Shown: one piece after another, positions 36,001-46,821 of the stretch | Numbering within the stretch: position 1 is the first letter of the stretch | Layout: every line of letters starts with the position of its first letter | Source of the DNA: Streptomyces diastaticus subsp. diastaticus | Lineage (GTDB): Bacteria; Actinomycetota; Actinomycetes; Streptomycetales; Streptomycetaceae | DNA: 64,000 bases | Assembly: GCF_011170125.1 (NCBI RefSeq) | Contig: NZ_BLLN01000003.1 | Span: 1,870,501 to 1,934,500 of the forward strand | Reading direction: 5' to 3' | Notes under the pieces: model-generated | Told to the model about the DNA's origin: nothing | Seen by the model: only the letters and a program-made list of their open reading frames with translations | The model's database searches: none | Made by a program: the position numbers and the translations under genes

Positions 36001-39000
36001 CCGCGCCCCCCGGAACGCCGCCGAGACCGCGCTGCGCGACCTCTTCGCCGAGGTGCTGGGGCGCGAGCCGGACCAGGTCGGCGTGGACCGGAGTTTCTTC
36101 ACGCTCGGCGGAGACTCGCTGCTCGCCGGACGGCTGGTGGGCCGGGTCCGCGCCGTGCTCTCCCGCGACCTCGGCGTCCGGGACGTCTTCACCTGGCCGA
36201 CGGTGGCCGGGCTGGCCGTCCGTCTCGGGGAGGCGGACGGCACGGCGGACGCGCGGCCCGGCCCCGTGCCCCGCCCCGGGCTCGTCCCCGTCTCCCACGC
36301 CCAGCGGGGCCTGTGGTTCCTGCACCGCCTGGAGGAGGCCGGTCACGCCTACCACGTCCCGCTGGCAGCGCGGCTGGAAGGCCCACTGGACACCGAGGCG
36401 CTGCGCGCCGCCGCGCGCGACGTGCAACAGCGCCACGAGATCCTGCGCACTACCTTCCCGCACGATGGCGACGGGCCCCGGCAGCACGTCCTCCCGGAGG
36501 CCGAGGCTCCGGACCCGCTGACCGTCGTCCCGCAGGCCGAGGGGCAGGGCGCGCACGACGACGCCTACGAGGCCGCCCTGCGGCGGCCCTTCGACCTGGC
36601 CGCCGCCCCGCCCTGGCGCATCACCCTCCTGCGCCGCTCCTCACACGAGCACACCCTGCTCGTCGTCCTCCACCACATCGCCGCCGACCAGCAGAGCATC
36701 GGTCCCCTCACCCGGGACCTGGCCACCGCCTACGAGAGCCGGCGGCGAGGCGAGCCCCCCACCTGGCCGCCCCTGCCCCTGCAGTACGCCGACTTCACCC
36801 TCTGGCAGCGTGCCCGCCTCGGCGCCCCCGACGATCCCGGCAGCCCCCTGGCCCGCGAACTCGCCCACTGGCGCGAGGCCCTGCGCGGCGCGCCCGCCGA
36901 AACCCCGCTCCCCGCCGACCGGCCCGGCCGGCCCGACGCCGGACATCCGGGCGACGCCGTCGACTTCGACTGGGGGCCCCGGCTCGGCACCCGTCTCAAG
37001 GAACTGGCCGCCGCCCGCGGCGCCACCACGTTCATGGCGCTGCACGCCGCCCTCGCCTGCGCGCTCAGCCGGTGGGGCGCGGGCACGGACGTGGTCGTCG
37101 GCACGGTCACCGCCGGGCGCGAGGACCCCGCGCTGGAACCCCTGGCCGGCTACTTCGCCCAGGCCCTCCCGCTCCGCCTGGACCTGACCGGCCGCCCCGG
37201 ATTCGCCACCGTCGTGGACCGGGCCCGCGCGGCGGACCTGACCGCCTTCGCCCACACCGGCGCCCCCTTCGACCGGATCGTGGAGACCCTGGGGCCGCCC
37301 CGCGAACCGGGCCGCCATCCGCTCTTCCAGGTCATGCTCAACCACCGCTCCGGCGCCCGGCCCGCCCTGCGCCTCGCGGGCCTGCGCGCCACCGAGCTGC
37401 CCCAGCGCCGCCCGGTGGCCAAGTACCCCCTCCTGTGGGACGTCGCCGAGGAGGCCGACGGCACGTTCCACGGCTGCCTGGAGTACGCCACCGACCGCTT
37501 CGAACGCCGCACCGCCGAGGCCCTGCTCGACGCCGTACGCCACTTCCTGGAGGCCGCTCTCGACCGGCCGGAGGCGCCCTTCGCCGACCTCCCCTGCCCG
37601 CGCCCCGGCACCGGCCCCGCCGACCCCGCGCCTCCCGCCCCCGTACGTCCCGCGCCCACGCCCGGCGAGGAGGCGCGGGCGGGGGAGGCGGCCACCGAGG
37701 AACTCCTGCGCTCCCTGACCGCCGCCCTGCTCGGCCGGGACTCCGTCGACGCCGACGCCAACTTCTTCCGGCTCGGCGGCGACAGCATCCTCGCCGTGCA
37801 ACTCGCCTCCCGCGCCCAGGCCGCCGGCGTGCCGGTCGGCCCCAAGGACGTCTTCGCCCACCAGAGCCCCCGCGCCCTGGCCCGGACGATGCAGCGGCGC
37901 GTCCGCGACACCCCCGGCCCCGCCCGGCCCTCCCAGGACCCGGGCCCGCTGGAACCCACTCCCGTCGTCGAGTGGCTGGCCTCGCTCGGCGGTGACGCCG
38001 GGGGCTTCGCCCAGTCCGTGGTGGTGCCGCTGCCCGCCACCGCCACCGGCGCGACCGTCCGCGACGCCCTTCAGCGACTCGTCGACCACCACGACGCCCT
38101 GCGCCTGCGCCGCACCGCCGTCCAGGACGACCGCTGGGAGCTGGAGGTGCGGCCGCCCGGCACCGTCCCGGCCGGTGAACTCCTGCGCCACGTCGACCTC
38201 GCCCGGGAGGGCGCGGACGACCCCGCAGCGTGCGACGAACTGGTCGAGCAGGAGCGGCGCGCCGCCCGCCGCCACCTCGACCCGGACCGCGGCGACATGG
38301 TGCGCGCCGTGCTGTTCCACGGCCTGGAGGACCGGCTGCTGCTGGTGATCCATCACCTCGCCGTCGACGGGGTCTCCTGGCGGGTGCTCCTGCCCGACCT
38401 GGAGCAGGCCCACCGCCACGCCCTGCGCGGTGAGCACGCCCCGCTCCCGCCGGTACCGACCCCGCTGCGCGCCTGGACCCGCGCCCTGCGCGCGGCCGCC
38501 CGGTCGGAGGCGGTCCGCGCCGACGAGACCTGGTGGCGCGCCCGCCTCGCCGCCCCCCACACCGGCCTCGGCAGCCGCCCGCTCGACCCGGCGTGCGACA
38601 CCGTGGCCCGCGCCGGACGGCTCAGCTCCACCTGGGACGAGACCTGGATCGAGCCGCTGCTGACGGCCGTCCCGGCCGCCTTCCGCGCCCGCGTCCCCGA
38701 GGTCCTGCTCGCCGCCCTCTCCATTGCGCTGCGCCGTTGGAGCGGTAACCCGCAGGGCGCTGCGGTCCGCGTCGACCTGGAGGGGCACGGCCGGCGCACC
38801 GACCTGGCGGGTCTGGCCGACCTCGACCTCTCCCGCACGGTCGGCTGGTTCACCACCCTCCACCCCGTGCTGCTGGACCCGCCGCCCGCCACCGGCTCAC
38901 CGGCCGAGGAGTCGGCCCGCGCCGTCACCCACGTCAAGGAGCGGCTGCGCGAGGTGCCCCACGACGGCCTCACCCACGGGCTGCTCCGCCAGGAGGGCCG

Positions 39001-42000
39001 GCTGCCCGACGCCCGCGCCCCGCTGGCCTTCAACTACCTCGGCCGCTTCGACACCGAGGACCCCGCCCCCTGGCAGCCGCTGCCCGGTTCGCTGCGCGGC
39101 GAGGCCGACCCCCGCCAGCCCCTCGCCCACCCCCTGACCCTCGACGTCTTCGCCGAACGCGGCCCCACCGGCTCCCGGCTGCGCACCGAATGGACGTGGG
39201 CGTCCGGCGTGCTGACCGGCAGCCAGGCCGAGGAACTGGCCGGCCTGTGGCACACCGCCCTCGCCGAACTCGTCCACCACCACCCCGGCACCGGCCCGGT
39301 CCGGTCCACCCCCTCCGACTTCCCGCTCGTACAGGTCGACCAGGACCGCGTCGAGACGTGGGAGGAGCGGTACGGGCCCCTGGCCGACCTGCTGCCCGCC
39401 GCACCGCTCCAGCAGGGCCTGCTCTTCCACGCGCTGTACGGCGCCGGCACCGGGCCCGGAACGGCCGGCTCGGGCGAGGACCCCTACCTGGTGCAGCTGA
39501 GCCTGGACCTCTCCGGCGACATCGAGCCGCACCGCCTGCGCACCGCCCTGCGCGCACTGCTGCGCCGCCACCCTCATCTCACGGGCTGCTTCCCGCCCGA
39601 CGCCGGCCGGCCGCTCCTCCTGGTCCCCGCGGACGAACCCGCCCTGCCCTGGCGCACCGTGGACCTCACCTCGGAGCCCCAGGACCGGCTCGCCGCACGG
39701 ACGGACGAGGAGGAGCGGGCCGAACGCCGCCCCTTCGATCCCGGCCGCCCGCCTCTGCTGCGCTTCGCCCTGCTGCGTACCGGCGAGCGACGGTGCCGGC
39801 TCGTCTTCACCCACCACCACCTGCTGCTCGACGGCTGGTCCGTGCCGCTCGTCCTGCGTGAACTGCTCGACCCCGCCGCCACCGGCGGACCCGCTCCCGC
39901 CCTCGGGGAGTACGCGCGGTGGCTCGCCGCCCGTGACCAGGAGGCAGCCGCCGAGGCGTGGCGCCACGAACTGGCGGGCGCCGAACCCACCCGGGTGGCC
40001 GGCCACGCCCCCGCTGCCCCCACCACGCTGAGCCACCGTTTCGAGCTGTCCGGGGAACTGGCACGGGCACTCACCGACCGCGCGGCCCGCTGGGGCGTCA
40101 CCCTGAACACCCTGGTGGAGTCCGCCTGGGCGCTGCTGCTCAACCACCTCACCGGCCGTCAGGACGTCGTCTTCGGCGTCACCGTCGCCCAGCGTCCCCC
40201 CGAGGTCGCGGGGGTGGAACGCCTTCCCGGCCTGCTGCTGAACACGGTCCCCGCCCGGGTCCGCCTCGATCCGGCCCGGACCGCCAAGGAGGTCGCCGAG
40301 CACACCCACGCGCGCCGCGCCGACCTGCTCGACCACCACCACCTCGGCCTCACCGCCGTCGAGGAGGCGGCCGGCACCACCGGTCTCTTCGACACCTCGG
40401 TGGTGTTCGAGAACTACCCCCTGGACGAGGCGGCCTTCACCCGGCTGCCGGACGGCGTGGAGGTCACCAACACCGGCATCCTCGACGGAACCCACTACCC
40501 CCTCAGCCTCGTCGTCCTGCCCCGCTCCGGCCGCATCGAGTGCCGCCTCTACAGCAGGCCCGGCGCCCTCGACCACTACGGCACCCCCGCCGACCTCGCC
40601 GCGCTCTGCACCGCCGCCTTCCACGCGCTGCTCGAAGACGAACGACGCCCTCTGGCCCGGCTCCAGCTCCTCGCCGCCCCCGCGCGGAAGGCCGTCCTCG
40701 CCGCCGGGCGCGGGCCCGCCTCACCCGTGCGGGAGGACACGTCCCACCTCGCCCAGGTCTTCCAGGCGCGGGCCACCGCCCACCCGGACCGCCCCGCCCT
40801 CTCCGACGGCACCCGCACCCTCACCTACGGTGCGCTGGAGGCCCGCGCCAACCAGCTCGCCCACCACCTGGCCGACCGGGTCCAGGTCGGCACCCCGGTC
40901 GCCGTCGCCCTGGACCGCTCGCCCGAGGTCGCCGTCTGCTACCTGGCCCTGGCCAAACTGGGCGCCCTCTGCGTCCCCCTCCACTCCGGGCTGCCGCCCG
41001 AGCGGCAGCGCGCCCTGCGCGAGAGGACCGGCGCCGCCCTCCTGCTGGACCGCCTTCCGGACGAGGAGACCCTCGCGGCCCGCCCCGACGTGCCACCGGG
41101 GCGGCACGTCCCGGCGGACCTCGCCGCCTGCGTGGTGTTCACCTCCGGCTCCACCGGTGAGCCCAAGGGGGTCCGGCTGACCCACCGCTCCGTACTCAGC
41201 CGCGCCCTCGACCCGCGCTGGTGCGACGAGGACCACCGCTGCGTGCTCCTGCACTCCCCGCACGCCTGGGACGCGGTGGTCTACGAACTGTGGGCGCCCT
41301 TGCTCACCGGCCGTCAGGTCCGGGTGGCGCCCCCCGGGGACCTGGACGGAACGGCCCTGCGGAGCGCCGTGGAGGACGGCGGCGTGACCGCGGCCTTCCT
41401 CACCTCCGGGCTGCTGGACGTCCTCGCCGAGCAGGATCCCGGCGCCCTCGCGGGACTGCGCCTGCTGGCCACCGGCGGTGACGTGGTCTCACCCCGGTCC
41501 GTGGAGCGCGTCCGCGTCCGGCACCCGGAACTGAAGGTCGTCCACCTCTACGGCCCGGTCGAGAACACCACCTTCTCCCTCGGCCACGCAGTGCCGCCCG
41601 GCCGCCCGGACCCCGCGCCGCTGCCGCTCGGCACCCCGGTGCCGGGGTGCCGCGTCACCGTCCTCGACGCCGCCCTGCGCCCGGTGCCCCCGGGAGTGCC
41701 GGGCGAGATCCACCTGTCCGGCGAGGGACTGGCCGAGGGCTACCACGGCGCCCCCGCCGCCACCTGCGAGCGCTTCGTCGCCGACCCGTACGGCCCGGCC
41801 GGCGCCCGCACCTACCGCACCGGAGACCTGGCCCGCTGGGACCGGGAGGGCCGCCTGCACTTCCTCGGCCGCGCCGACCGGCAGGTCAAGGTCAACGGAA
41901 TCCGGATCGAGCCCGGCGAGATCGAGGCCGCACTGTGCGAAGAACCCGGGGTCAGGGCCGCCTGGATCGTCGTCCGCGGCGAGGGCGCGGCCGGCCGCTC

Positions 42001-43774
42001 CCTGGTCGCCTACGTCCTGGGCACCGACGCCGCCCCGGACACCGCCTCCCTGCGTACCCGCCTCGCCGCCCGGCTGCCCCGCCACCTGGTACCCGCCGCC
42101 GTGGTCCCGGTCGCCGAGCCACCGCTCGGCCCCACCGGCAAGGTCGACCGGGACGCCCTGCCCGCCCCGGAACGCGCAGCGGTCACCGAGGCCCCCACGC
42201 CCCGCGCCGAAGTCCTGGCCGCCGCCTTCGCCGCCTCCCTCGACCTGCCCTCGGCCCGCGCCGACGACGACTTCTTCGCTCTGGGCGGCAACTCGCTCAG
42301 CGCCGTCCGGCTGGCCGGTCGCGTCCGCGACGCCCTCGGCCTCCCCGTCTCTGTCCGCGACCTCTTCGAAGCGCCCACCCCGGCCGCCCTGGACCGGCGA
42401 CTGGGCGAGGGCGCGACCCCGGGGCCCGCCTCCGACGACGCGCCCTTTCCAGCGCGACCGGCCCGGCTGCCGCTCTCCCCGGCCCAGCTTCGGCTGTGGA
42501 CCGCCAACTACCTGGGAGAGCACCGCCCCACCTACCTCACCACCCTCGCCCTCGACCTGGCAGGCCCCCTGCACCGCCCCGTCTGGGAACAGTCCCTCGA
42601 CGACCTCGTGGCCCGGCACGAGATCCTGCGCACCGTTCTGCCGTACGGCCCCGACGGCCCGGAGCAGCGCATCCTGCCCCCGGCCGAGGCCCCACTCGAC
42701 CTGCGCTTCCTGGAGCTGGACCCCGGTGAGGAGCGCGCCGCCGTCGAGGCAGAACTCGCCCGCGGCTTCGACCTGCTGACCGGGACACCACTACGGGCCC
42801 GGCTGCTCAGCACCGGCCCCGAACGCCACCTGCTGCTGCTCGTGGTGCACCACGTCGCCGTCGACGGACACTCCCTGGGCGTCCTCCGCGGCGACCTGCG
42901 GCACGCCTACACCGCCCGCCTGAAGGGCGAGGCCCCCCGGTGGCGGACTCCCGCACCCCAGTACGCCGACCACGCCCTGCGGCTGGCCCGGCGCCGAGGC
43001 GACGAACGGGACCCCGACAGCCCCGCCGCGCGCGACGCCCGCCACTGGGCGACCGAACTGGACGGCGTGCCCGAGCGGTTGCCCCTGCCCGGCGAGCCGC
43101 CGACGGGGGAGGACGACGGCAGGGCGGGCCAGGTGCCCCTCTCCTGGGGGCCACGGGAGCACCGCCTCCTGGAGGAGGCCGCCACCCGTCACGCGTGCAG
43201 CCCGTACATGGTGCTGCACGCCGCCTTCGCCGCGGCCCTGAGCCACCTCGGCGCCGGCGAGGACGTGCCGGTGGTGGTGGCCCTGAGCGGCCGGGACGAC
43301 GCGGCCACGGACGGCCTCGTCGGGTGCGTCACCAACCCCGTGGTGCTGCGCGTCCGCACCCACGGCGCGCCCACCGGCGAGGAACTGACCGCCCGGGTAC
43401 GCCGCAGCCTCCTCGCCGCCCACGCCCACCAGGACCACCCCTACGAACGGGTGCTGGAGCACCTGGACCGCGACCGCGCCGACCGGGGCCGGGGCCTGTT
43501 CACCGTGGCCTGCTCCTACCTGCGCACCGAGCCCCCGCGCCCCGAGGACACCGACTGGCCGGGCGGCCTCGGCGTGACCCCCCGCGTCCTGGCTCCCACC
43601 CACACCGACCAGGACCTGCTCCTCCAGCTCCGCGACCACCGCACCCCCGAGGGCGCCCCCGCCGGCCTCACCGGCGAGCTCATCCACTCCCTCGCCCACT
43701 GCGCCCCGGCAACCGCCCGGCACCTCGCCGACACCCTCCGTGCGAAGCTCCGCGAGCTGGTCGGTGGCCCCTGA
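33074..43774 (+). CDS. NRPS: C-A(Thr)-PCP-C-PCP-E-C-A-PCP-C
   Basis: 3566 residues. C1 about 1-430 (HH136-137, D141; opens [12 protein letters not shown]). A1 about 450-960; residues 235-330 read D-F-W-N-V-G-M-V, a threonine code. PCP S1015. C2 about 1065-1510 with HHIAADQQS (D1205, Gly of HHxxxDG replaced by Gln). PCP S1571 follows C2 directly, with no A domain. E about 1625-2090: [15 protein letters not shown] at 1903-1907, [19 protein letters not shown]3 about 2100-2540, HHLLLDGWS, in the D-C-L position. A2 about 2555-3035, code D-A-Y-F-A-G-L-T, near valine-type codes. PCP S3074 (LGGNSL). C4 about 3130-3560, HHVAVDG, ends the protein. There is no TE. ATG 33074 overlaps the previous stop by 8 bp, preceded by GGAGGG. 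Confidence 0.95.
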   Translation: MADRSRPLTAAQSGIWYSGVLDPTGLRYVGSQYVHLHGPVDEELFARAVRTVVAGSETLRVRFADRDDGPVQFLEPLDDWEVRLLDLRAAEQPHEEALRLIEENSLRPYDLSRAPLFDHHLLRVADDAYLWAIRMHHLICDGTAAANLIRRVAATYTAWATGTAGPPPAGGPALFDTLDAMVERDTAYRSSARFGQDAAWWAGRLAGRDEAPQLATGGAPAGATGHVSHVRWLPADRWHTLTTAAARHDVRWPALFAAATALAVHADTGQRQTVLGLSVPGRTGRAARQALGTAANVVPLHAAVDPAAPLAELVATAWANTLGVLRHQRYRFEDMLRDQGAVRDGRPLVGPVLNAMTTERGLSFAGTPAVVHQVTPGRGDHLALGVHDNGAPQVRIDLGVPEALCTAPAARAQLDRLVDLTLALADADPATPQGRVGAPRPARPPVPAEPEAGREAEPATLTGLFATVAAARPDAVAVVAGRDRLTYARLDARAEALARHLAARGVGPGDRVAVSLPRSAGLVVALLAVLKAGAAYVPLDPAHPAERLRATLADAEPVLTLVHPGADVIPLPAEDEVPSLTLDPRQGTLTGPDAEGPAGVAPRRPTPGSPAYLIHTSGSTGTPKGVVVTHHNVTRLLSAAARHFTFGPDDVWTLFHSYAFDFSVWELWGALLHGGRLVIVPEDVARSPHDLLELLAEQRVTVLNQTPSAFGQLAEAEAEHPAVGDRLSLRYVVFGGEPLEPWRLATWLARHPGPAPRLVNMYGITETTVHVTHHPVDPAAAPSGPAGGVIGSPLPDLRVRLLDAALRPVPDGVPGEMYVSGPGVADGYWHRPALTAGRFVPDPDGPPGSRAYRSGDLARRLPGGALEYVGRADRQVKVRGHRVEPAEVEAALVALPGVRDATVLLTEYGPGDRRLAAHLVADADSAALAPERAAAVLPAHLLPSVWTTLDALPLTPNGKLDRRALRTAGHQVPGEVRAPRNAAETALRDLFAEVLGREPDQVGVDRSFFTLGGDSLLAGRLVGRVRAVLSRDLGVRDVFTWPTVAGLAVRLGEADGTADARPGPVPRPGLVPVSHAQRGLWFLHRLEEAGHAYHVPLAARLEGPLDTEALRAAARDVQQRHEILRTTFPHDGDGPRQHVLPEAEAPDPLTVVPQAEGQGAHDDAYEAALRRPFDLAAAPPWRITLLRRSSHEHTLLVVLHHIAADQQSIGPLTRDLATAYESRRRGEPPTWPPLPLQYADFTLWQRARLGAPDDPGSPLARELAHWREALRGAPAETPLPADRPGRPDAGHPGDAVDFDWGPRLGTRLKELAAARGATTFMALHAALACALSRWGAGTDVVVGTVTAGREDPALEPLAGYFAQALPLRLDLTGRPGFATVVDRARAADLTAFAHTGAPFDRIVETLGPPREPGRHPLFQVMLNHRSGARPALRLAGLRATELPQRRPVAKYPLLWDVAEEADGTFHGCLEYATDRFERRTAEALLDAVRHFLEAALDRPEAPFADLPCPRPGTGPADPAPPAPVRPAPTPGEEARAGEAATEELLRSLTAALLGRDSVDADANFFRLGGDSILAVQLASRAQAAGVPVGPKDVFAHQSPRALARTMQRRVRDTPGPARPSQDPGPLEPTPVVEWLASLGGDAGGFAQSVVVPLPATATGATVRDALQRLVDHHDALRLRRTAVQDDRWELEVRPPGTVPAGELLRHVDLAREGADDPAACDELVEQERRAARRHLDPDRGDMVRAVLFHGLEDRLLLVIHHLAVDGVSWRVLLPDLEQAHRHALRGEHAPLPPVPTPLRAWTRALRAAARSEAVRADETWWRARLAAPHTGLGSRPLDPACDTVARAGRLSSTWDETWIEPLLTAVPAAFRARVPEVLLAALSIALRRWSGNPQGAAVRVDLEGHGRRTDLAGLADLDLSRTVGWFTTLHPVLLDPPPATGSPAEESARAVTHVKERLREVPHDGLTHGLLRQEGRLPDARAPLAFNYLGRFDTEDPAPWQPLPGSLRGEADPRQPLAHPLTLDVFAERGPTGSRLRTEWTWASGVLTGSQAEELAGLWHTALAELVHHHPGTGPVRSTPSDFPLVQVDQDRVETWEERYGPLADLLPAAPLQQGLLFHALYGAGTGPGTAGSGEDPYLVQLSLDLSGDIEPHRLRTALRALLRRHPHLTGCFPPDAGRPLLLVPADEPALPWRTVDLTSEPQDRLAARTDEEERAERRPFDPGRPPLLRFALLRTGERRCRLVFTHHHLLLDGWSVPLVLRELLDPAATGGPAPALGEYARWLAARDQEAAAEAWRHELAGAEPTRVAGHAPAAPTTLSHRFELSGELARALTDRAARWGVTLNTLVESAWALLLNHLTGRQDVVFGVTVAQRPPEVAGVERLPGLLLNTVPARVRLDPARTAKEVAEHTHARRADLLDHHHLGLTAVEEAAGTTGLFDTSVVFENYPLDEAAFTRLPDGVEVTNTGILDGTHYPLSLVVLPRSGRIECRLYSRPGALDHYGTPADLAALCTAAFHALLEDERRPLARLQLLAAPARKAVLAAGRGPASPVREDTSHLAQVFQARATAHPDRPALSDGTRTLTYGALEARANQLAHHLADRVQVGTPVAVALDRSPEVAVCYLALAKLGALCVPLHSGLPPERQRALRERTGAALLLDRLPDEETLAARPDVPPGRHVPADLAACVVFTSGSTGEPKGVRLTHRSVLSRALDPRWCDEDHRCVLLHSPHAWDAVVYELWAPLLTGRQVRVAPPGDLDGTALRSAVEDGGVTAAFLTSGLLDVLAEQDPGALAGLRLLATGGDVVSPRSVERVRVRHPELKVVHLYGPVENTTFSLGHAVPPGRPDPAPLPLGTPVPGCRVTVLDAALRPVPPGVPGEIHLSGEGLAEGYHGAPAATCERFVADPYGPAGARTYRTGDLARWDREGRLHFLGRADRQVKVNGIRIEPGEIEAALCEEPGVRAAWIVVRGEGAAGRSLVAYVLGTDAAPDTASLRTRLAARLPRHLVPAAVVPVAEPPLGPTGKVDRDALPAPERAAVTEAPTPRAEVLAAAFAASLDLPSARADDDFFALGGNSLSAVRLAGRVRDALGLPVSVRDLFEAPTPAALDRRLGEGATPGPASDDAPFPARPARLPLSPAQLRLWTANYLGEHRPTYLTTLALDLAGPLHRPVWEQSLDDLVARHEILRTVLPYGPDGPEQRILPPAEAPLDLRFLELDPGEERAAVEAELARGFDLLTGTPLRARLLSTGPERHLLLLVVHHVAVDGHSLGVLRGDLRHAYTARLKGEAPRWRTPAPQYADHALRLARRRGDERDPDSPAARDARHWATELDGVPERLPLPGEPPTGEDDGRAGQVPLSWGPREHRLLEEAATRHACSPYMVLHAAFAAALSHLGAGEDVPVVVALSGRDDAATDGLVGCVTNPVVLRVRTHGAPTGEELTARVRRSLLAAHAHQDHPYERVLEHLDRDRADRGRGLFTVACSYLRTEPPRPEDTDWPGGLGVTPRVLAPTHTDQDLLLQLRDHRTPEGAPAGLTGELIHSLAHCAPATARHLADTLRAKLRELVGGP

Positions 43775-44198
43775 GAGGCGGGACGCGAGAGGGCTGAGGG
43801 CGCTCGCCGGGGCAGATCGTCCGACCACCGCCTGAGCCGGCCGGACACGGGTAGGAGGCGGCCTGCAGGAGCACGTGACGCGGGTGGTCGAGCACCGGAG
43901 CTTGCTGAGGAGTCGCCCGGACCGGAGGTGGCGACGGTCTCGACGAGGGCCGGGGTTCTGGCACGGGACCGGTTGAGGGCCTGCCGGCCCGTGGGCAGCC
44001 CGGGCAGGAGGCGAAGGGCGGAGCTGGACACGTCGACGCCCGGCGGATGAACGGGCCCGCGAAGCCTCTGGTCGGATGGTTCTCCCGGTGGAGGACCCGT
44101 TCCTCAGGGTTTCCACCTGCCGGTGAGGCCGACTGCCGAGCCCGTCCGCCATGGTGGAGGGAGCAGTGAGCAGGCCACGGTGAGGAGGCGAGTGGTGA
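43775..44198. other. 424-bp gap after the NRPS operon
   Basis: No gene, clear hairpin or repeat was recognised. It separates the last NRPS gene from a transporter gene remnant and may itself be decayed sequence. Confidence 0.5.
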
Positions 44199-44420
44199 TG
44201 TGGCGAGGCGGTCGGGAAGCGGTACGGCGGGGGACGGTGGATCCTCAGAAACGTGGACATGGAGGTCGCGGCCGGTGACGTCCTGGCGGTGGTCGGCGGC
44301 AACGGTTCGGGGAAGTCGACCTTGCGAGGTGCGGCCGGTTCGGGTGCGAGTCCGTCCCGCGGACGCCGGTGCTCCGGACGGACCGCACCGAACCCTCGTC
44401 TCCGTCTGCTCGGGTCCGCT
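44199..44420 (+). pseudogene. 5' remnant of an ABC transporter ATP-binding gene
   Basis: From about 44205 one frame reads VGKRYGGGRWILRNVDMEV, then AAGDVLAVVGGNGSGKSTL, a complete Walker A. After that only about 12 residues look related (AAGSGASPSRGR), and the Q-loop, signature and Walker B motifs are absent. An upstream stop at 44196 leaves no clear start. The sequence then abuts the convergent GH1 gene. It is a truncated gene, perhaps once the exporter of the NRPS product. Confidence 0.65.
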
Positions 44421-44422
44421 GC

Positions 44423-45817
44423 CTACCGGCCCGACCGACGTCGTGCGGACAGGTGCTCCTGGAACCAGCGGTAGGAGTCCTTGGGCGTCCGCACCTGGGT
44501 GTCGTAGTCGACGTGGACCAGGCCGAACCGCGGCTCGTAGCCCAGGGCCCACTCGAAGTTGTCCAGCAGCGACCACGCGAAGTACCCCCGCACGTCGACG
44601 CCGTCCCCGATCGCCCGGGCCACCGCGGCGAGGTGGTCGCGGTGGTAGGCGACGCGCTGTGGGTCGCGGACCGCGCCGTCCGCGGCCGGACGGTCGTGGA
44701 AGGCGCAGCCGCTCTCGGTGATGTAGAGCGGCGGCAGCCGGTCGCCGTACCGCCGCGCGAACGTGGTCAGGATCTCGTGCAGTCCGTCGGGCACGACGGC
44801 CCAGTCCAGGCCGGTCGTGGGCACGTCGGGCAGGACACGGGGTTCGAACGGCAGGCCTTCGGGCAGGGCGGCGCCCTCCAGAGCGGGTGAGCTCGCGGAC
44901 GCGGAGCCGGGGGTGCCGACGGGCACCGGCTGGTAGTAGTTCACCCCGAACCAGTCCAGTGGTGTGGAGATGATCTCCAGGTCCGCGGCGAGGGTGCCGT
45001 CGGCGTGGCCGGGCATCAGCGAGGCGAGCAGCTCGTCGGGGTAGGTGCCGCACAGGACCGGATCGGCGAAGAGCCAGTTGACCAGGGTGTCGTAGGACTC
45101 GGCGGCCTCCCGGTCGGCGTCGGATCCGGTCGCCGGCCAGGTGGGGGCGTGGTTGGAGGCGATGCCGATGTTGCCGACGCCGGCGGCGCGCAGTGCCTGC
45201 ACGGTGAGGCCGTGGCCCAGGAGCAGGTGGTGGGCCACAGGCAGCGCGTCGAAGCCGAGAGCCAGGCCGGGGGCGTGGGTGCCGACCGCGTGCCCGAACA
45301 TCGTGGCCACCACCGGCTCGTTGACCGGCATCCACATCCCGACCCGGTCGCCGAGCCGTTCGGCGACCACGGTGGCGTAGTCCGCCATGCGCTGAGCCGT
45401 CTCCCGCACCTGCCAGCCGCCTCGGTCCTGCAGCGCCTGGGGGAGGTCCCAGTGGTACAGGGTCGCCGCCGGAGTGACGCCGGCGGCCAGCAGGTCGTCG
45501 ACGAGCCGGTCGTAGAAGTCCAGACCGGCGGCATTGACATGTCCCGCGCCGGACGGCATGACGCGCGGCCATGAGATCGAGAAGCGGTAGGAGTCCACTC
45601 CCAGCTCCCGTATCAAGGCGACGTCCTCCTTCGACCGGTGGTAGTGGTCGCAGGCGACCTCACCGGTCTCGCCGTTCCTGATCCTGCCGGGCTCGGCGCA
45701 GAACGTGTCCCAGATGGAGGGCCCCTTGCCCTCCTCGGCGGCGGCACCCTCGATCTGGTACGACGCCGTGGACACCCCGACGACGAAGTCCTCGGGCAGG
45801 CGGGGGAATCCGGTCAT
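44423..45817 (-). CDS. GH1 family beta-glucosidase
   Basis: 464 residues, (beta/alpha)8 barrel of glycoside hydrolase family 1. The N-terminal signature is FVVGVSTASYQIEGAAAEEG. The acid/base is E167 in PVNEP and the nucleophile is E368 in YITESG (usually ENG). C-terminal aglycone/substrate residues appear in YFAWSLLDNFEWALGYEPRF. No signal peptide, so it hydrolyses imported beta-glucosides in the cytosol. ATG 45817 is chosen because AAAGG lies 7 bases upstream; a GTG two codons earlier is possible. An unrecognised frameshifted ORF precedes it on the same strand. Confidence 0.95.
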   Translation of the reverse strand: MTGFPRLPEDFVVGVSTASYQIEGAAAEEGKGPSIWDTFCAEPGRIRNGETGEVACDHYHRSKEDVALIRELGVDSYRFSISWPRVMPSGAGHVNAAGLDFYDRLVDDLLAAGVTPAATLYHWDLPQALQDRGGWQVRETAQRMADYATVVAERLGDRVGMWMPVNEPVVATMFGHAVGTHAPGLALGFDALPVAHHLLLGHGLTVQALRAAGVGNIGIASNHAPTWPATGSDADREAAESYDTLVNWLFADPVLCGTYPDELLASLMPGHADGTLAADLEIISTPLDWFGVNYYQPVPVGTPGSASASSPALEGAALPEGLPFEPRVLPDVPTTGLDWAVVPDGLHEILTTFARRYGDRLPPLYITESGCAFHDRPAADGAVRDPQRVAYHRDHLAAVARAIGDGVDVRGYFAWSLLDNFEWALGYEPRFGLVHVDYDTQVRTPKDSYRWFQEHLSARRRSGR

Positions 45818-45839
45818 GGTCACACCTTTCGCGGCTGAC

Positions 45840-46659
45840 GGTCAGAGACATCCTGGGTGGTGGCCCGGTAGGCGGGGACGGTGTCGGCGACGCGGCCGCC
45901 CACGACGAGGCGTGATGCGGACGGGTGCTCGCAGTCCGCACGGTTCGCAGGCCGGTGCCCGACCTGGTCGCCGCCCCGGCGCGCGGGGCACCTCCGGTGT
46001 CGTCCCGCCGGCCGGCGAAGGGGCAAGGCGCGCTGCGGGGCATCCGTGCCAGGTGCCGGGCGCGCGGGAGGGAGGTCAGCTCCGGGCGGCTCGGGGCACC
46101 CACGGTCAGCAGGTCGGTGGTGCGGGCGATGCCGCCGCCCCTGTCCGGGACGGGCGGCGCCGATGCCGGCGAGCCGCCCCTCGTAGGCCGTCACGCTCAC
46201 GAGGTGCGGCCGGGGCCTGGCGACCGCCGCTCGCGCCTCGTCCCGTGCGGCGCGAGCGGTGTGTGCGGGGAAGGGCCGGGCGCCGACGCGCGCGCGGCCC
46301 CCGGCCGGCCACGGCCAGGCGCCGACCTCGACGCGGGCAGCCGGCGGGGCGCCGGTCGCGAGGCCGGCGAGGACCTCGTCGATCAGGCCGAGGTGCGCCG
46401 GGAAGCCGGCCAGGAGCGTCACGCGGGAAGCCGGCACCTCGCCCCGGGCGAGCCGGGCGACGGTCGTTGTGCCGACGGCGGGGCTGCCGACCGCCACGCC
46501 CTTCAACTCCGCGGCACGCCAGGGCACTTCGGGCAACGAGAACGCCGGTGCCCCGGACCGGCCGGGCCCGGCGGTGACCTCCTCGGCGCGGGCGGGAGCG
46601 ACGGCCCGGTCCGGTGTGGCCGATGCGGTGCGGGCCCGGTTCTCCCAGCGCGTGGTCAT
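45840..46659 (-). pseudogene. Unrecognised, probably frameshifted ORF upstream of the GH1 gene
   Basis: The frame from ATG 46659 uses G/C-ending codons and reads like protein (MTTRWENRARTASATPDRAV, LLAGFPAHLGLIDEVLAGLA, LVSVTAYEGRLAGIGAARPG). At about 46140 codon bias is lost, while another frame takes over with biased codons (IARTTDLLTVGAPSRPELTS). That points to one frameshift in a G-rich stretch. The first 25 residues faintly recall FAD-linked oxidases, but the rest does not follow that family, so no function is given. A well-formed promoter lies upstream (TTGACC at 46718-46723 on the minus strand, 17-bp spacer, CATAGT). Confidence 0.4.
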
Positions 46660-46717
46660 CGCAGCCTCCGGCGGACGAGTCGGTCGGTGGCGCGACTATG
46701 GCAGCGGCCGGAAGTCG

Positions 46718-46734
46718 GGTCAACCGTCTTGGTC
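46718..46734 (-). promoter_or_regulatory. Shared 17-bp motif with -35 box, copy A
   Basis: On the minus strand it reads GACCAAGACGGTTGACC. The terminal TTGACC is followed after 17 bp by CATAGT, forming a promoter facing the ORF at 46659. It differs from copy B at 53609-53625 at two of 17 positions. It lies 87 bp before the divergent TetR gene, the likely binder. Confidence 0.6.
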
Positions 46735-46821
46735 ACGCGTCCAGGACACAGTCGAGGAGAATGGCACCTGACGCGGAGGGGCGCGCCCCGTGCCCCCCGT
46801 ACACGAGTGAGGAGCCGATTC

